Notes under the pieces: model-generated
What the model saw: the letters and a program-made list of their open reading frames with translations, nothing else
Told to the model about the DNA's origin: nothing
The model's database searches: none
Assembly (NCBI GenBank): GCA_036426205.1
Contig: CM071568.1
Location: 223,188,966 to 223,252,965, forward strand
Reading direction: 5' to 3'
Source of the DNA: Ascaphus truei
Lineage: Eukaryota > Chordata > Amphibia > Anura > Ascaphidae
Length of the DNA stretch: 64,000 bases
Position numbers and translations under genes: made by a program
Shown here: in pieces, positions 34,161-45,991 of the stretch
Layout: each line of letters begins with the position of its first letter
Numbering within the stretch: position 1 is the first letter of the stretch

Positions 34161-35655
34161 CACCCTAACACCTCGGGTCTCTGATGCTTTTCAACTCTGG
34201 ACTTCTCTAGACACTGGGGCACCAATTTAGCAGGGTGCCCTTTGAAGTACGGAGATGAAAAATCCCTCAGCTCATTCATCCATAACATATGGGCATGTTA
34301 ATTGATTCATTGCCGGGCTGTCAGGAAAGGGTTCCTGCCTTTACATTTAAAACACCACTGGAATACTGTTTATTTTTATATGTATGTTCTGTATGTGCAA
34401 CAAACATAAAAACAATATGAATGTTCATGGTACATTTTTAACTAGCTGCACTCCAAAAATTAGAGTGCTATCTCTTTCCTAGCGCAAGTTATCCACTTAA
34501 TTGAAGGGGCTCTGTGATGTGGGTTGCGGTTTGACCTATAATCAGTCTGGGTTACAAGCCAGTATACAATGTATCCGTGCTAGCTTTGATCAGTAACCGC
34601 GGACGCACGCCGCCAATTCACCTCAAGTGGATAACGAGACAGCCGGATATATTGTATCGAGAAGGTACTTCAGCTAAACCGCAGGCCACTTTTTCAATTG
34701 TCTTTGCGGTTTTGACATCTGTGGTCTTGAAAGTGATACCCATCTTCAAGGCAGCCACTTACTCGCAGGCACGCTTATTCAATCAATGCTTTGCACAGCG
34801 TTAGAAGCTCCCCCTTGTGTCGCGAATACAAATTGCACAGTTCACATACATTCATATAACTGCAGCTAGCTCCTGGGCTGCAAAATAGGGGCAATAAAGA
34901 TAGTGTAGGGGAAAACATGGCATTATGGTGACCATACTATTTAACCCCTTCAGTCCCAACAAGGTTTCGGGTTAACCAGCCGGGCATAATACCTTTATTA
35001 TTGGCCTGGTTAACCCTTTCACCGCAACAAAGGGCAATTAACCAATTGCTTGGCACAGTTGCACACTGTGAGGATCGTGCGCAGGCATCGCCCCCGAGAT
35101 GGCAGCATCAGCAGCAGACTCCGCTACAGAGTTTGACACTAACTGACCACTGCTGTTCTTCGTCAGTGCCTGCTGTGCTGAGCTCACTTAGCAACAAATC
35201 AGGGGGCTGATTCTTGCAGCAGCTTCTGCTGCTGTACTCCTCAGCTATTGGCTACTCTCCCTTTATCTGCTCAGCTATTGCTGTTGCAATTTGGCTGAGC
35301 ATACAGATGCAGCAGCCATTATTTTAACAAATCACGCGGTTTATACCTCGGAATACCCATGTCATGGTGCGGGATTGCTTCCAACCGTACCGCCTTAAGA
35401 CGCAAGTGCAAGCAAGTGCATAAAATTGCATTTTAGTGTTGTGGCTTTTAAACACCTGAAATTGACAAAGTAGCACAATAGCACAGTAGCACAGTACTGT
35501 ACACATTACAATTAATTAATTTCATTGCATTTAGTTGCACACAATCAATGAAATTCAAACAAAGCAACCGCGATAAACACGTGTGACTGCGGCGATTGGC
35601 CGCGTTCCTGCCGCATGGAGTACAGCAGCGCACACGAAAACGGCACTGTGATTTC
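34161..35655. other. No gene seen; one inverted pair
   Basis: ATGCAGCAGCCATTATTTTAA near 35306 is inverted near 35655 (TAAAATAATGGCTGCAGCAT), suggesting an approximately 360-bp foldback repeat with diverged arms. 34480-34830 is unclassified and carries an inverted pair around GTTATCCACTT. No coding region. Confidence 0.35.
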
Positions 35656-35995
35656 TTAAAATAATGGCTGCAGCATCTGTAGATGAACACATTGGCAGTC
35701 AATGGGCACCCTAAAAAACAAAAAAGCAATTAAATAAAATAAAATCAATGTTTTTACCTTTGATGCCTTCACCCTCCGAATCCAAGTACAGCAGCAACCT
35801 CTTGATGGACGACGCAATGCTACTCAACAGCCGATGGTAAGCTCTTTTCTTCTTTCTTCTGCTCTTTCTTTTCACCTGTATATTGTAATCCAATGGGAGG
35901 CGGATGTTGTCCCATCGTCATCTTGGCATGAAATGAGACAGAACAGGCCTTGTATAAGGCCTGTGACATCATATTTGAGTGTCAAATGGTCAAGT
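35656..35995 (-). mobile_element. Fragment of the Harbinger-type family
   Basis: The complement of the conserved 5' block: TTGGCAGTCAATGGGCA, TTTTACCTTTG, CCGATGG and AAGGCCTGTGACATCA follow the order seen, inverted, in 21600-21960 and 26110-26440. No termini remain. Confidence 0.55.
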
Positions 35996-36106
35996 AATAT
36001 ATATATTAGCTATAGAAGTAACTAAGTGTGCAATTTGAAATGATTTAGCTAGAGAAATGTAACATACAATGCTGCCACAGTGTAAAAACTATACACAATA
36101 GTAATA

Positions 36107-36242
36107 TTTAAAACCAGAGTTTCTGGTTTTAAATATATATTGCCATGCTCAGTAGCACTCCTCTGTGACATTTATATGCTTATATATATGTTGTGGTTAT
36201 TTTGGGTGTTCAATATGAGCTTGTAGGTGTCCTGTATATGTT
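36107..36242. repeat. 136-bp segment with 14-bp flanking direct repeats
   Basis: ACACAATAGTAATA lies on both sides (36093-36106 and 36243-36256). The segment starts with a palindrome (12-bp arms, TTTAAAACCAGA). From CTGGTTTTAAAT on, it matches 46680-46800 closely. The duplication suggests a transposed or retroposed unit. Confidence 0.6.
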
Positions 36243-36474
36243 ACACAATAGTAATAGTCAGTGTTCGACAAATCACCCAAAAATCTACTAGCCCAACCAA
36301 AAAATCTACTAGCCCTAACCCCGCCCTAACCCCGCCCCTAGTCCCGCCCCAACCACACCCCTAGTCCCGCCCCCAACCCGCTTTAAAATAAAACACATTT
36401 AATAAATTCCTAGTCAGAACAACATTCATTTTTGGCATAAATGTATTTATTGTATTACATTATACTACAATTAG

Positions 36475-36592
<118 letters not shown>

Positions 36593-36935
36593 GCCGGATC
36601 TTACCTGATCCGCAGTCCCTCAATGTCCAGGTATCCTCATTCCCGCAATGTTATACATTGGAGGGGAGGTGTTCACTACCTGTCTTCTGGGTTAGGGGGG
36701 TTCCGATGTCTTCCGTGTGAAGCTTGAGTCAGATCTGGAAGAAAGCAGTATAGGTTATTTCGGTGTAGTATAGGGCAGTTAAGATATATAGGGTAGGAGA
36801 GGACACGCCCCCGATGTTGAATGGCAGCTTAGAGTGAGAGCTCCATTCCCCCCGGTGCATTATAGTGAAAAATAACAGTTAAAACACTATAATTTCCTTA
36901 CTAAAGATAAGCGCAACATACATCAACCTACAAGG

Positions 36936-37913
36936 ATGGCTTCTACAAAGGTGTTGCGCAGAAAAACGCAGCCAGTATCTACATATTTTTAAAGTAAAGG
37001 TACAGCTAAGGCCGGGACTCCTGATACCCCTGGGCAGCTGCCAGCAGCAGACCCTGATATGGACAGCCCTGCAGAGGAGCAGGATGATATGGCAGTGATG
37101 CGCCGAAAGGACATGAAGGAGTTTTGCTCCTTCATTAAAAAGTTCTTCAAGGCAGAGCTCTGGGCACTACGGAAACATGTGGATGCCCTTGGGGAGCGCA
37201 CCGATACCCTGGAGTCTAGGGCAGAAGAGAACACCAGCGCCATATCCCTGGCACAAACGCAAGTGTCCACCCTTAAAGATCAAATCAGATCCCTGGAGGA
37301 CAAGATTGAGGATGGGGAGAACCGAGATCGGCGCTGCAATGTCCGCCTGGGCGGGGTGCCAGAATCGGTCACAGATCCGGAGGACTTTGCCACTAAGTGG
37401 CTGGAGCATCTGTTCCCAGATATGACAGAAAGGGACCTAATGCTAGACAGGTGCCATAGGGCACTACGAGGAAGACCTCAGCAGGAGGATCCTCCCAGAG
37501 ACACCGTTATGCGGTTCCACTGCTACCGGACAAAAGAACAAACATGCCGAGTCGCCAGAGAGATGAAAACAGTGGAGTTTGAACACATCATATTCCAAGT
37601 ATACCAAGATCTGTCCCCGGCTACCCTGGCAAAAAGAAAGGCAATGGCCCCCATAACTAGAGCTCTCTGGGATAAAGAGGTGCGATACAGATGGCTGTTC
37701 CCATGTGCAGTTCTGGTTCTGAAAAATGGTGTTGCACACACACTGAAACATGCAGAGTATGGAGAGAGATTCCTTCATAAGGTACTTGGCTCCCCGCAAA
37801 GTCCCCCTCACCTGGTAGCTGCCAAAGATGGCGCCCCCTCGACCTCATGGCGCGCAGCTGGGAGCTCACGATCCGTAGCTGGAGTTGAAGAGGAGCCGCC
37901 GAGCTCTACATAG
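36936..37913 (+). pseudogene. L1-like ORF1 protein, early stop codon
   Basis: ORF1p is the RNA-binding chaperone of L1 retrotransposition. The ATG at 36936 starts a reading colinear with the intact copy at 55124 (KTQPVSTYF), but codon 19 is TAA (36990-36992). The frame is open again from 37059 to 37913. Domains: a coiled coil about residues 50-120 (LRKHVDALGERTDTLESR), an RRM-like core (NRDRRCNVRLGGVPESV), and the C-terminal domain (ALWDKEVRYRWLFPCAVL). Apart from the early stop, the protein is nearly complete. Confidence 0.88.
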
Positions 37914-39937
37914 ATTCCGCTCTGCCACCCCAATAAACATCTACATCCTCCCCCAAACTCCCCAGCAAGACCCTGTGGAAGGCCCTAGCCATGAGGTGCC
38001 TATCCGGTGGCCACCAGCAACCCCCCCACGGGAACCAAGAGGATTTTCAGCCCCCACAGGTCTACTCACTTTTTTTGCGGGGCGGCCATCTTCCCCTGCT
38101 CTTTCCCTGAGGCGCGCGGGTTCTGTCCTGTTCTTCGCAGGCTGCCCAGGTGACGTCAATGGCTCTCGCGAGATTTGGAGCGGGACGCATGCGCAGAGAG
38201 ACCCAGCGGCGATGGCGCTGGGAGATGACGTCACCGGGGCCCATGACGGCGGTAGCAGGGTCACGCCGGCACTCAAACCCCCCCCCTAAAGCCAGGATGT
38301 GTCACCGAGCTGGCGGGACCCAGCTGATGGACTCACCGGGCGGTGCACTCGGAGCTGCAGCGCATCTGGGAACAGAGGGGGCGGGATAGTGACGTCAGGG
38401 GGGGCGGAATAGTGATGTCACTGGGGGCGGGTTAATGACGTTAGGGGGGGCCAGACTGAGGGGCAGGAGGAAATGCTGATGCAGCGGGCTGATGGACAGG
38501 GGAGGGAACGTGTACAATAAATACATGCCCGGGCCATCAGAAGGTTGGGGAGTCGGTGGCTGTCTCCAGCTTGTCCCCACATGAGAATATGGACCACCAT
38601 TAGGAGAAGAGTCTGCATGCTGTCGACTATCGTCAGCGTCACATGCGCTAGTGGTTCCTCCGCCACCTTGGAGGCCGCTGGGTGGTCGCAATATGTGTAG
38701 ATCACCCACACATTAAACGTTAACCACCCACACACCCAAACACAGAGGCACTTAACGGGGGGGAGCCCATCACCCTGCCATATAGAGGGTAGACATTCAC
38801 GCATGAATGGATATTGAAAACTATGTGGCCGTTCTTCTGAGCTCCTCACCTCCAAGAATGGTTGAGATTGGAGCTACGAAGACCGCACAATAGGAACCCT
38901 CTGAGGGGGGCACGGGACTCCTTACTACCTACATTCACGTAGCGGGCAAAAATAGGGGGTGTAGGGAGAAAGGGAGTTAAAGGAGAAACCCATTTGGTAG
39001 ATGTTATGTGATTGAGTGTTTTTTATTGCTAACGTTATGTTATACTGTTATTTAACTGTTGTCTGTTTAAAGGAGATGCGCCGGCGGGACAGTTCCCTGA
39101 TCGGCGTGTATGTCTCCTCCGCTACTATCCCTACAGAACAGGGGTCGCAAACAAGTCCCAGGGATGCCAGGACCCAGCAGGCAGGGGAGATCCCGTCGTC
39201 AGTCTGGGCCAAAGGACCCATCCCTTGGGCGCAAGGGCCACTTCCGGGGGCTCCCGGAGTGGGCTCTAGTCTTCATGTTCCTATTTGTTTTCTGTACGCT
39301 AGTATATTCGTCGTTAGATGTTGTGAACCCAATCCCCTTTGTTGTGACCCCCATGTGCTCCCTTTTGTCCCCCCCCCACTTCCCCTCTCTCTCCCCTCCC
39401 CCCCACCCCCCGCCTCCTCCCACTCCCTCCTTACCCTCCCCTCAACTACCAACTTAAAAGGTTGCGCCCTGAAGTGAGTGATCGTCACTTCCCCCCCCCT
39501 CTCTTCCTTTTGGTTCAATGTTTGTCTACCGGTTTGTTTGTCTGTCCGTATAGTTGAGTGTTTGTCGGTCTTCACGTTTGTTTCTCTACCCTTGTAGTTG
39601 TCTACTTGTCGATGTATATGTCGTTTGGATGAGTTGTATGTCGGCCGATTAGCCGGTTGGGCTGTTCGTGATTCGGTGGCAGAGCATGTGCACCTGATCC
39701 CCCCCGGTTAGAGGGGGTTCCGATACCGTATTATTGACTACGGATTGCGGGCCATGTATCGATGCCCCTCTAGGCTCACCAGTTGGATCACAGGTTGAAG
39801 TTCTATGCCATAGCTATTAGTCTCGTTATAGCTCCGGATATAATAAGAATCACCACGACATGATGTATCTTGTAATGTATTGTACTGTATACTTTTATAA
39901 ACTAATAAAAAATTTAAGTTAAAAAAAAAAAAAAAAA
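37914..39937 (+). other. Inter-ORF spacer and 3' end of the ORF2-less L1
   Basis: CpG-rich to about 38400 (CATGCGCAGAGAG, TGACGTCA words), then a region matching the spacer of the second L1 (CAAGTCCCAGG, GGGCGCAAG near 39160-39235; compare 57425-57510), a C/T tract, and a tail with AATAAAAAA and poly-A. No ORF2 codons were detected. Confidence 0.7.
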
Positions 39938-40008
39938 GATATATAGGGTAAGTAAGATATCCAGTTCCAGAGTGTGAGACAGACACAGAGAGAGGGTGAG
40001 AGAGAGAG

Positions 40009-40103
40009 NNNNNNNNNNNNNNNNNNNNNNNNNNNNNNNNNNNNNNNNNNNNNNNNNNNNNNNNNNNNNNNNNNNNNNNNNNNNNNNNNNNNNNNNNNNN
40101 NNN
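40009..40103. other. Assembly gap (run of N)
   Basis: 95 unknown bases. Open frames that cross it are not meaningful. Confidence 1.
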
Positions 40104-40388
40104 CCCCCCCCCTCTACACACCCACACACTCTCCCTCCCCCCTCCCCTCTACACACCTTGGGATCACTGTGGTCTCCCCCAGAGAGTGCCATATCCCACG
40201 GAGAGAGGGAGAAGAGGCGGGGGGCAGGCTGGGTGTCTCCCTCGGCGGCTGTCGCTGCGGGTCACCAGGTGTCAGACACGCCGGGACATGGGGGTGGCGG
40301 CAGCAGCCTCAGCTCAGTGGCCGGGAGAGATTGGGGTGAGGGAGGGGGGTCATGGAGGCCGGGAGAGATTGGTGTGAGGGAGGGGGTG

Positions 40389-40540
40389 GCGGATGGCCCA
40401 ATGCGAGAGGGGGCGGATGGCCCGATGCGAGGGGGGGTGGATGGCCCGATGGGGGGGGGGGCGGATGGCCCGATGCGAGGGGGGGCGGATGGCTCGATGG
40501 GGGGGGGGGCGGATGGCCCGATGGGAGGGAGGGGGGGGCG
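40389..40540. repeat. 24-bp minisatellite
   Basis: About six units of GGATGGCCCGATGCGAGGGG type, with G-run length varying. Non-coding despite open frames on both strands (Met-Ala-Arg repeats on +, Pro/Ser-rich on -). Confidence 0.85.
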
Positions 40541-40859
40541 ACAGATGGCCCTGCAGGGGCCAGAGGCAGACAGGCGTGGAAGGAGCTGGCTGCCGGAAGG
40601 GGGAGGAGTGGAAGCGCTGAGGAGGGAAAGTTGCAGAGAGGCGGCGGAGGAGCGAAGGCACTGCTCAGAGAGCCGGAGGCGGGGTAATCTCCCCCAACAA
40701 CATGAACCCGCCTCAGGCTTTTTTTTTTTTTCTCCAGCACGAGCGCAGGAAAAACAGCAGCGCGAGCGCGGGGGAAATTTTAAAACACACGTGTGCTGCT
40801 TGGGCCAATATTTACTCGCCCAGAGGTTAAATCCACACGCCCCGGGCGTGTAAATGTAA

Positions 40860-41266
40860 CAGTGACTTAAAGACTGGGCACAAAAGGTAACCAATAAACG
40901 ATGTATCTAAAAAAAAATAAGAGATCGGCAAATATTGAGTTTATGCGCAAAAGATAGACGCTACTTACAAAGTAGCAGATTATTCAGGCATGTACTGTAG
41001 GATATAGAAGATCCTCTCCTAACTGCTGTGCTGTATGGCGGCTTGTCTTGACTCCATGTGGACCGCCGAGACTCCACGTGGACCGCCAGTTAGGAGAGGA
41101 TCTTGTATATCCTACATGCCTGAATAATCTGCTACTTTGTAAGTAGCGTCTGTCTTTTGTGCATAAGCTCAATACAAGCTTACTTCACCATATTTGCCTC
41201 TCTCTTATTTTTTCAGATACATCGTTTATTGGTTACCCTTTCTGTGCCCAGTCTTTTAAGTCCCTG
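40860..41266. mobile_element. 407-bp foldback element
   Basis: CAGTGACTTAAAGACTGGGC at the left end is inverted as AAGTCCCTG at the right. The arms pair over most of their length (AACCAATAAACGATGTATC, GTAGCAGATTATTCAGGCAT and AGATCCTCTCCTAACT each have inverted partners). The centre near 41060 has two direct copies of GTGGACCGCC. It interrupts the end of the hAT remnant. Confidence 0.8.
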
Positions 41267-41330
41267 TTACTCTGGTTTTGCTTAATATTATTTGCGCCTG
41301 TGTTTTTCATATATGTATATATATATACAT

Positions 41331-41842
41331 GCACATTTGCATGTAATTTCCCAGAGTCCCTTGCTGCAGTGGAAGTGCTGTGTGCTGGGCGATAATGGTG
41401 AAAGGCGGGGTTGCAGACCTGTCTAAGACATGCAAATGAGCATACAGGAATATTTCCATTTGATATTTGCTTTGCTGTGGAGGGTTTTTGTCACTTTTTT
41501 ACCCACCATAACTTAACTGAGTATGGTAAACCCAATCCTCATTGCTTTATTGCATAACCAGTTAACTAACCCCACACTGATGAGACCAATTGAGGTTGAA
41601 ACGGCTGTCGGTGGATAGGTTTTCTGGCTATGCATCTTAACCCTGGCTGTGTTTAAAGCTGTGACCATGCAGCAAACTTAAGCCTATAGGGAACCATGTT
41701 AAAAATTGTTTTGAAGCAAAAGGTGACACTGTGTGCACATTTGCATGTCATTTCCCAGAGTCCCTTGCTGCAGTGTTAGTGCTGTGTGATAATGGTGAAA
41801 GGCGGGGTTGCAGACCTGTCTAAGACATGCAAATGAGCATAC
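41331..41842. repeat. Repeated MITE modules around a hammerhead motif
   Basis: Two direct copies of a 120-bp unit (41331-41450 and 41730-41842) share CATTTGCATGT, ATTTCCCAGAGTCCCTTGCT and GGTTGCAGACCTGTCTAAGA. Each unit has inverted ends (TGCACATTTGCATGTC against the complement of GACATGCAAATGAGCAT). The hammerhead lies between them. A third copy is at 42073-42204. Confidence 0.75.
41552..41633 (+). ncRNA. Type I hammerhead ribozyme, complete core
   Basis: Hammerheads are small self-cleaving RNAs common in retroelements and satellites. All core positions are present: CTGATGA (41577-41583), stem II 41584-41587/41594-41597 with loop AATTGA, GAAA (41598-41601), a two-base stem III (A41601-C41602 with G41607-T41608) closed by GGCT, and cleavage triplet GTC (41607-41609). 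Stem I is long: 41552-41576 pairs with 41610-41633 (GCATA, CCAG, AAC and CCAC blocks) with some mismatches. This two-base stem III architecture is known from Penelope-like and retrozyme-type hammerheads. Confidence 0.85.
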
Positions 41843-41860
41843 AGGAATATTTCACCTTTG

Positions 41861-41904
<44 letters not shown>

Positions 41905-42230
41905 TGCATAAGTTATGGTGGGTGAAAAAGGCAACAAAAAACCTCCGGCGTTAGCATATAGCCAATAAAGAATATCACTTGTGAGCACATTCATATGTCT
42001 TAGACAGTTCTGCAACCCTGCCTTTCAACCATGGGCTCCATGTGAATGGATATTCTACGCAAAAAGTGACACACTGTGTGCTCATTTGCATGTCATTTCC
42101 CAGAATCCCTTAATTCCTTACTGCAGTGGGAGCACTGTATGCTAGGTGATCATGGTTGAAAAGCAGGGTTGCAGACCTGTCTAAGACATATGAATGTGCT
42201 CACAAGTGATATTTTTTATTGGATATATAT
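41905..42230. repeat. Third module copy with inverted arms
   Basis: GCACATTCATATGTCTTAGA (41979) is inverted as TCTAAGACATATGAATGTGC (42180), giving an approximately 60-bp-arm foldback. GTTATGGTGGGTGAAAAAGG near 41916 is the complement of a stretch near 41505. The unit 42073-42204 is a diverged copy of the 120-bp MITE. (TA)n follows. Confidence 0.65.
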
Positions 42231-42263
42231 ATATACATATATATACATATATATATATATATA

Positions 42264-44045
42264 TGTAGCCCTGTCACCTGTTTCTCCCCTCGACCCCCCA
42301 GGGAGCCTCCGTTCCGTGGCCACGGACGCTGTCGGGTACTGCCAGAGGCCAGCGGCAGACCCGACGGCCATTCCGGAGGGTGGGGGCTGAGGAGGGAGCA
42401 GTGCGTCTTCCCCTGCAGGTTGCCGGTTACCGGGGACGCGATCGGGCCGTTGCCATGGCCGCGGTCGCGTCGCTAAGGTCCCGGCGGCTCGGTAATCCTG
42501 GCGCCGCCATTGCTCTGCGCGTTGCGCATGCGCAGGGGTCAGCTAGCGCAAGAGGCCCCCGAGTAGTTCGCGCAGGCGCCGGAGGAAGCCCAGAGGCAGT
42601 TAGAGTCGCGCGAGTGCCAGAGCAGAGTAGGGAAACATTGAGGCAGCCCCTAAAGACTCGCGCATGCGCAGGAAAGGTGCACACGCGGGCCCAATGTGTT
42701 TCTAGGCTCCATGGGACTACAATTCCCATGGAGCATAGCGAGACAGGCACCAGGTGCCTGATAGGAGCCAATAGGGCTGTAGGACTGCCCTGGACAGGAA
42801 TGGATACATTTGGCGGGCTGGAGCTACGTGTCAGTCAGGAAGCAGCAGAGCAAGGAGGCAGACAAGGGAAGGAGGTAGGGTACGGGAGAGAGGGATCCCC
42901 TGTACTAGCCAGCACCCCCTTGGCCCAAGATAGCTCTAGTTATCCCATATAGTGAGTGTTGCCAGGGATGCCCTAGAGTAAGGGACCCTGTCACTCAGGT
43001 TAGTCAGTCGTTAGTGGAAGTCAGGACTGGGCCTCGTTAAGGGAGTAGGCAGACGCTTAACCCCTTAGGCCCCAGATAGGCTCTCCCCCTCCAGTGTATG
43101 GTGTATGTAGGATTGGTTGCTGTGTGTTGTCGCTGCATGTGCTGGGCGCAGTGCGTGCAGCGTGTGTGGATCTCTGCAGGCTGATGGTGTTAGCTGTGTG
43201 ATTGCTGCAGGCTGTTAGTAGCTAGGTGTTAGGAGTAGCTATATGTTAGGGAGGATTAGGGACTTGGGTAGCTAGGGGAGTGGGGCAGGTTATTACTCCG
43301 CAGGCCCTAGGAGATTTCCCCAAGCCACCCCAGGTCGCGGTTCATCAGGGACAGGCCCTAGGTTAGGGTTCCTGCCACGTTAGGGTTAGTTAGGGATAGA
43401 CAGGGATAGCGGTGGCTGCTGTTCCCGTGATTCGGTTGCTGTTACCGTGAAGCGGTGGGACCCTCGTTGGGGTTCCTGGAGAAGTACCTGGAAAGGATCA
43501 GACGGATGCATCGCACGTCTGACCCTTTGAGAAGAGTGTTGCAGGCCCGAGCATCGGAGTGCTCGGAAGGTATTTCTACACATGTGCACCAACAGGCCTA
43601 ACAGATAATTTAGTGACTGCGCAGTCACCCACGACCTCTGTAGGAGTACGGGACATTGGGTGTGGGGGATTACAGGACACTGGGTGGGAACACCAGACAG
43701 TGGGCCTGAGGTGATAAGGTTAACAGGTTATGATGTTATGTAAATGTGATGATATTCTCCATGCATGTTAGTAAAGTCATATAGTTAATATACATGCTGT
43801 CTACGTGATTATTATTGTGATTGTCCTGCGAGGAACCACTCCCCCTCTGGTGGGAGCCATCGCAGGTGGAGGCGCTGTACCGAGAAGATGTTATAAGTGA
43901 TCACCCCTAGTATAATTACCCCAGGTTCCCCGTGGCAGCTCAGCCCTCCGTGAGCAAACAGGTAATGCACCACACCTGAGTAACCTTGTATGTTCCCCCG
44001 CACTCACAACTGTATATGCGATTGGGTGGGGTGGAATACCCGTAC
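42264..44045 (+). mobile_element. Long LTR-like unit inserted in (TA)n
   Basis: TGTAGCCCTG at the left and CCCGTACA at the right, between (TA)n tracts. CpG-rich near the left, with CGCATGCGCAG words. The right part has CAGCTCAGCCCTCCGTGAGC and GGTAATGCACCACAC, similar to 14325-14370. 1.78 kb without coding capacity fits a solo LTR, but I see no target duplication because the flanks are simple repeats. Confidence 0.45.
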
Positions 44046-45535
44046 ATATATATATATATATATATATTCTACAATACTAGTACATCTATCATTCACTTTG
44101 TCTGGCTATTCCCATGGAGCTTGCTGAGTGTATTTTCTCAGTCACCGCTCAGCGGAGGAACCCCCTAGCCGGTGAGCACTTGGTTTCAAAGCTAATCCCC
44201 CTGCTGGAGTGTGATGTCATCTAGGCGCAGGCGCACCTTCTATCTCGCTACACTCTAGCTGTTTGTGAACATTGAAGTCACCAGGACTGCGGCTTGCTAC
44301 AAAGGTTGCCAGCTCTTTGGAGCTCCCCCAACAGAGTGGAAATCTGATGCCAGATGCCTTCTGACCGATTTGGACGTTACGGAGGACAGGCACAGTGTGA
44401 TTGAAATATGCTTGTATTTTATACACTTTTTGTACGTGCAATACTTACTATCCTGGAACCAGGGTGATGTGTGAATAGCTCCAGTTAGCTTTAACTCAGC
44501 CTCTTTTCCAAAGCACACCAAGTCCTGTTATATTTTCTTCACTTTATTGGAAAAGCATAAATCATATACAGGCACCTGTAGATGGTATGGTGAGAGAGCG
44601 CTTCTCTGTGTGGGTGCTTTATAATCAGAGGCAGGTAAAAAGGAAATGGCCTTGCCAAGGGGGTATAGCAGGAGTACTCACTCAGCCAGTGTCAGGAAGG
44701 AAAAGGAAGTGAGTACTGCTTGTAACACAGGAATAGGGTCAGGGCTAAACTACCTGTGAAAACAGACAGGGGAGAATGGAATAGTCCATTACCTTGGAGG
44801 ACTGGAGATGTTTCCAGGGCAACCAGGTTGTGACAGACTGGAGGGAGAAAAGTAACATAAAGTATCCATTCCATCTGCACTAGGAGTGAAGCTGCAGCGA
44901 AAACTTACATCCAAATACAGCTAGCAGGCAGAGCTGCAGGAAAAGGGGGGGGGGGTAATCAGAGGGAGCAGAAATAAATATTCCTGTTCCAGAACACTTA
45001 CATATGAACTGCCAGTTATATTTTTAAATTTACTACACTATTAGTGGTTGTACACTCTCTTTTTTCTTGTTTTTTTGTATACAGCTCTGCGATGTGGAGC
45101 CCACACCTTTGATGAGCTGCACACCTGCTGTTACCTTGTTCCAGGATTTGCATATATTGCTGGACATTGTTAGATTAACTGTCTTGTACACCAATTGTGT
45201 GTTCACTCATCCTATATTCATTATAATTTTATTTCACCCAGAATAGTTATTAGGCAGTGGATCACTCTCCAATACTGGTTTTGAAAGTGCTCATGTTAAC
45301 ACTTTGAGCATTCCCCTGATATATATAAATATATATAATTCATATTTTAATTCTATGCAGAGTGCTGTGTACAGCTGACTCCTGGTCAACATTGCGATTA
45401 TGATCAAGGACAGTCATTCTTTACATCTTTACACTTTATTATAGTAAACTTAGTAAAATACCAGCAAATGGGAATACTAAACCAGGACTGAATAATTATC
45501 ACATAATTAACCTGGTAGTTATAGCCAGGGCCGTC
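44046..45535. other. No gene seen
   Basis: (TA)n at 44046-44068, poly-G at about 44945, and an AT-rich stretch to 45460. The small open frames show no family features. Confidence 0.35.
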
Positions 45536-45991
45536 TTAACATATGGGCACACTGGGCAGTTGCCCAGGGGCCCCACAGCATAGGGGGGCCCCACGCGCCC
45601 GACCCATGCGTAGGGTTGCCAGGTGTCCATTTTTTTCAATCGGAGGTATACATTTTTGTGGTGGCGGAGGGCAGCGCAAGCGCGAGGGCAGGCAGTGAGT
45701 AGTACTGAGACGGTGGCCAGGCAGGAGCACTCGTGTGTGTCTCTCTGTGTGCAGCCTGTCCCTGATTGGAGGAGCGGAGAGCCAATCAGAGGACAGCTGG
45801 GGCGGAGCCCACACCCCGGCGGCCCAGAGACGTCTGTGTCATTCCTGGCAATAAGGTAAGGACACAGATTGGGGGGCAGAGTAAGATGGTGACAGGATGG
45901 GGGGCCAGGTTGAGATGATGGGGGGGCCAGGATGAGATGATGGGGGGGGTGGTGAGGGGGGCCAGACTGGGGAGATGAAATCATGATGATG
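45536..45991. repeat. Possible hAT-derived repeat start
   Basis: CAGGGCCGTC at 45536 resembles a hAT terminus and is followed by GCCCAGGGGCCCC-type sequence common in vertebrate repeats. No matching right end was found, so the call is tentative. Confidence 0.3.

Larger units (their letters stand above)
36796..39937 (+). mobile_element. L1-like retrotransposon lacking ORF2
   Basis: Flanked by a 13-bp duplication GATATATAGGGTA (36783-36795 and 39938-39950) and ending in poly-A (39921-39937). It contains a 140-bp 5' leader, ORF1, a 1.5-kb spacer ending in a pyrimidine-rich tract (39350-39455), then about 0.48 kb of 3' sequence. The endonuclease/reverse transcriptase gene is absent, although the spacer corresponds to that of the fuller copy at 54985-60870. 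Confidence 0.88.

Noticed and set aside
39996..40894. Long frames on both strands around 40 kb
   Set aside because: They cross a run of N and a 24-bp minisatellite; no independent support.
42380..42952. 190-codon frame on +
   Set aside because: CpG-rich LTR-like sequence with no domain; openness fits base composition.
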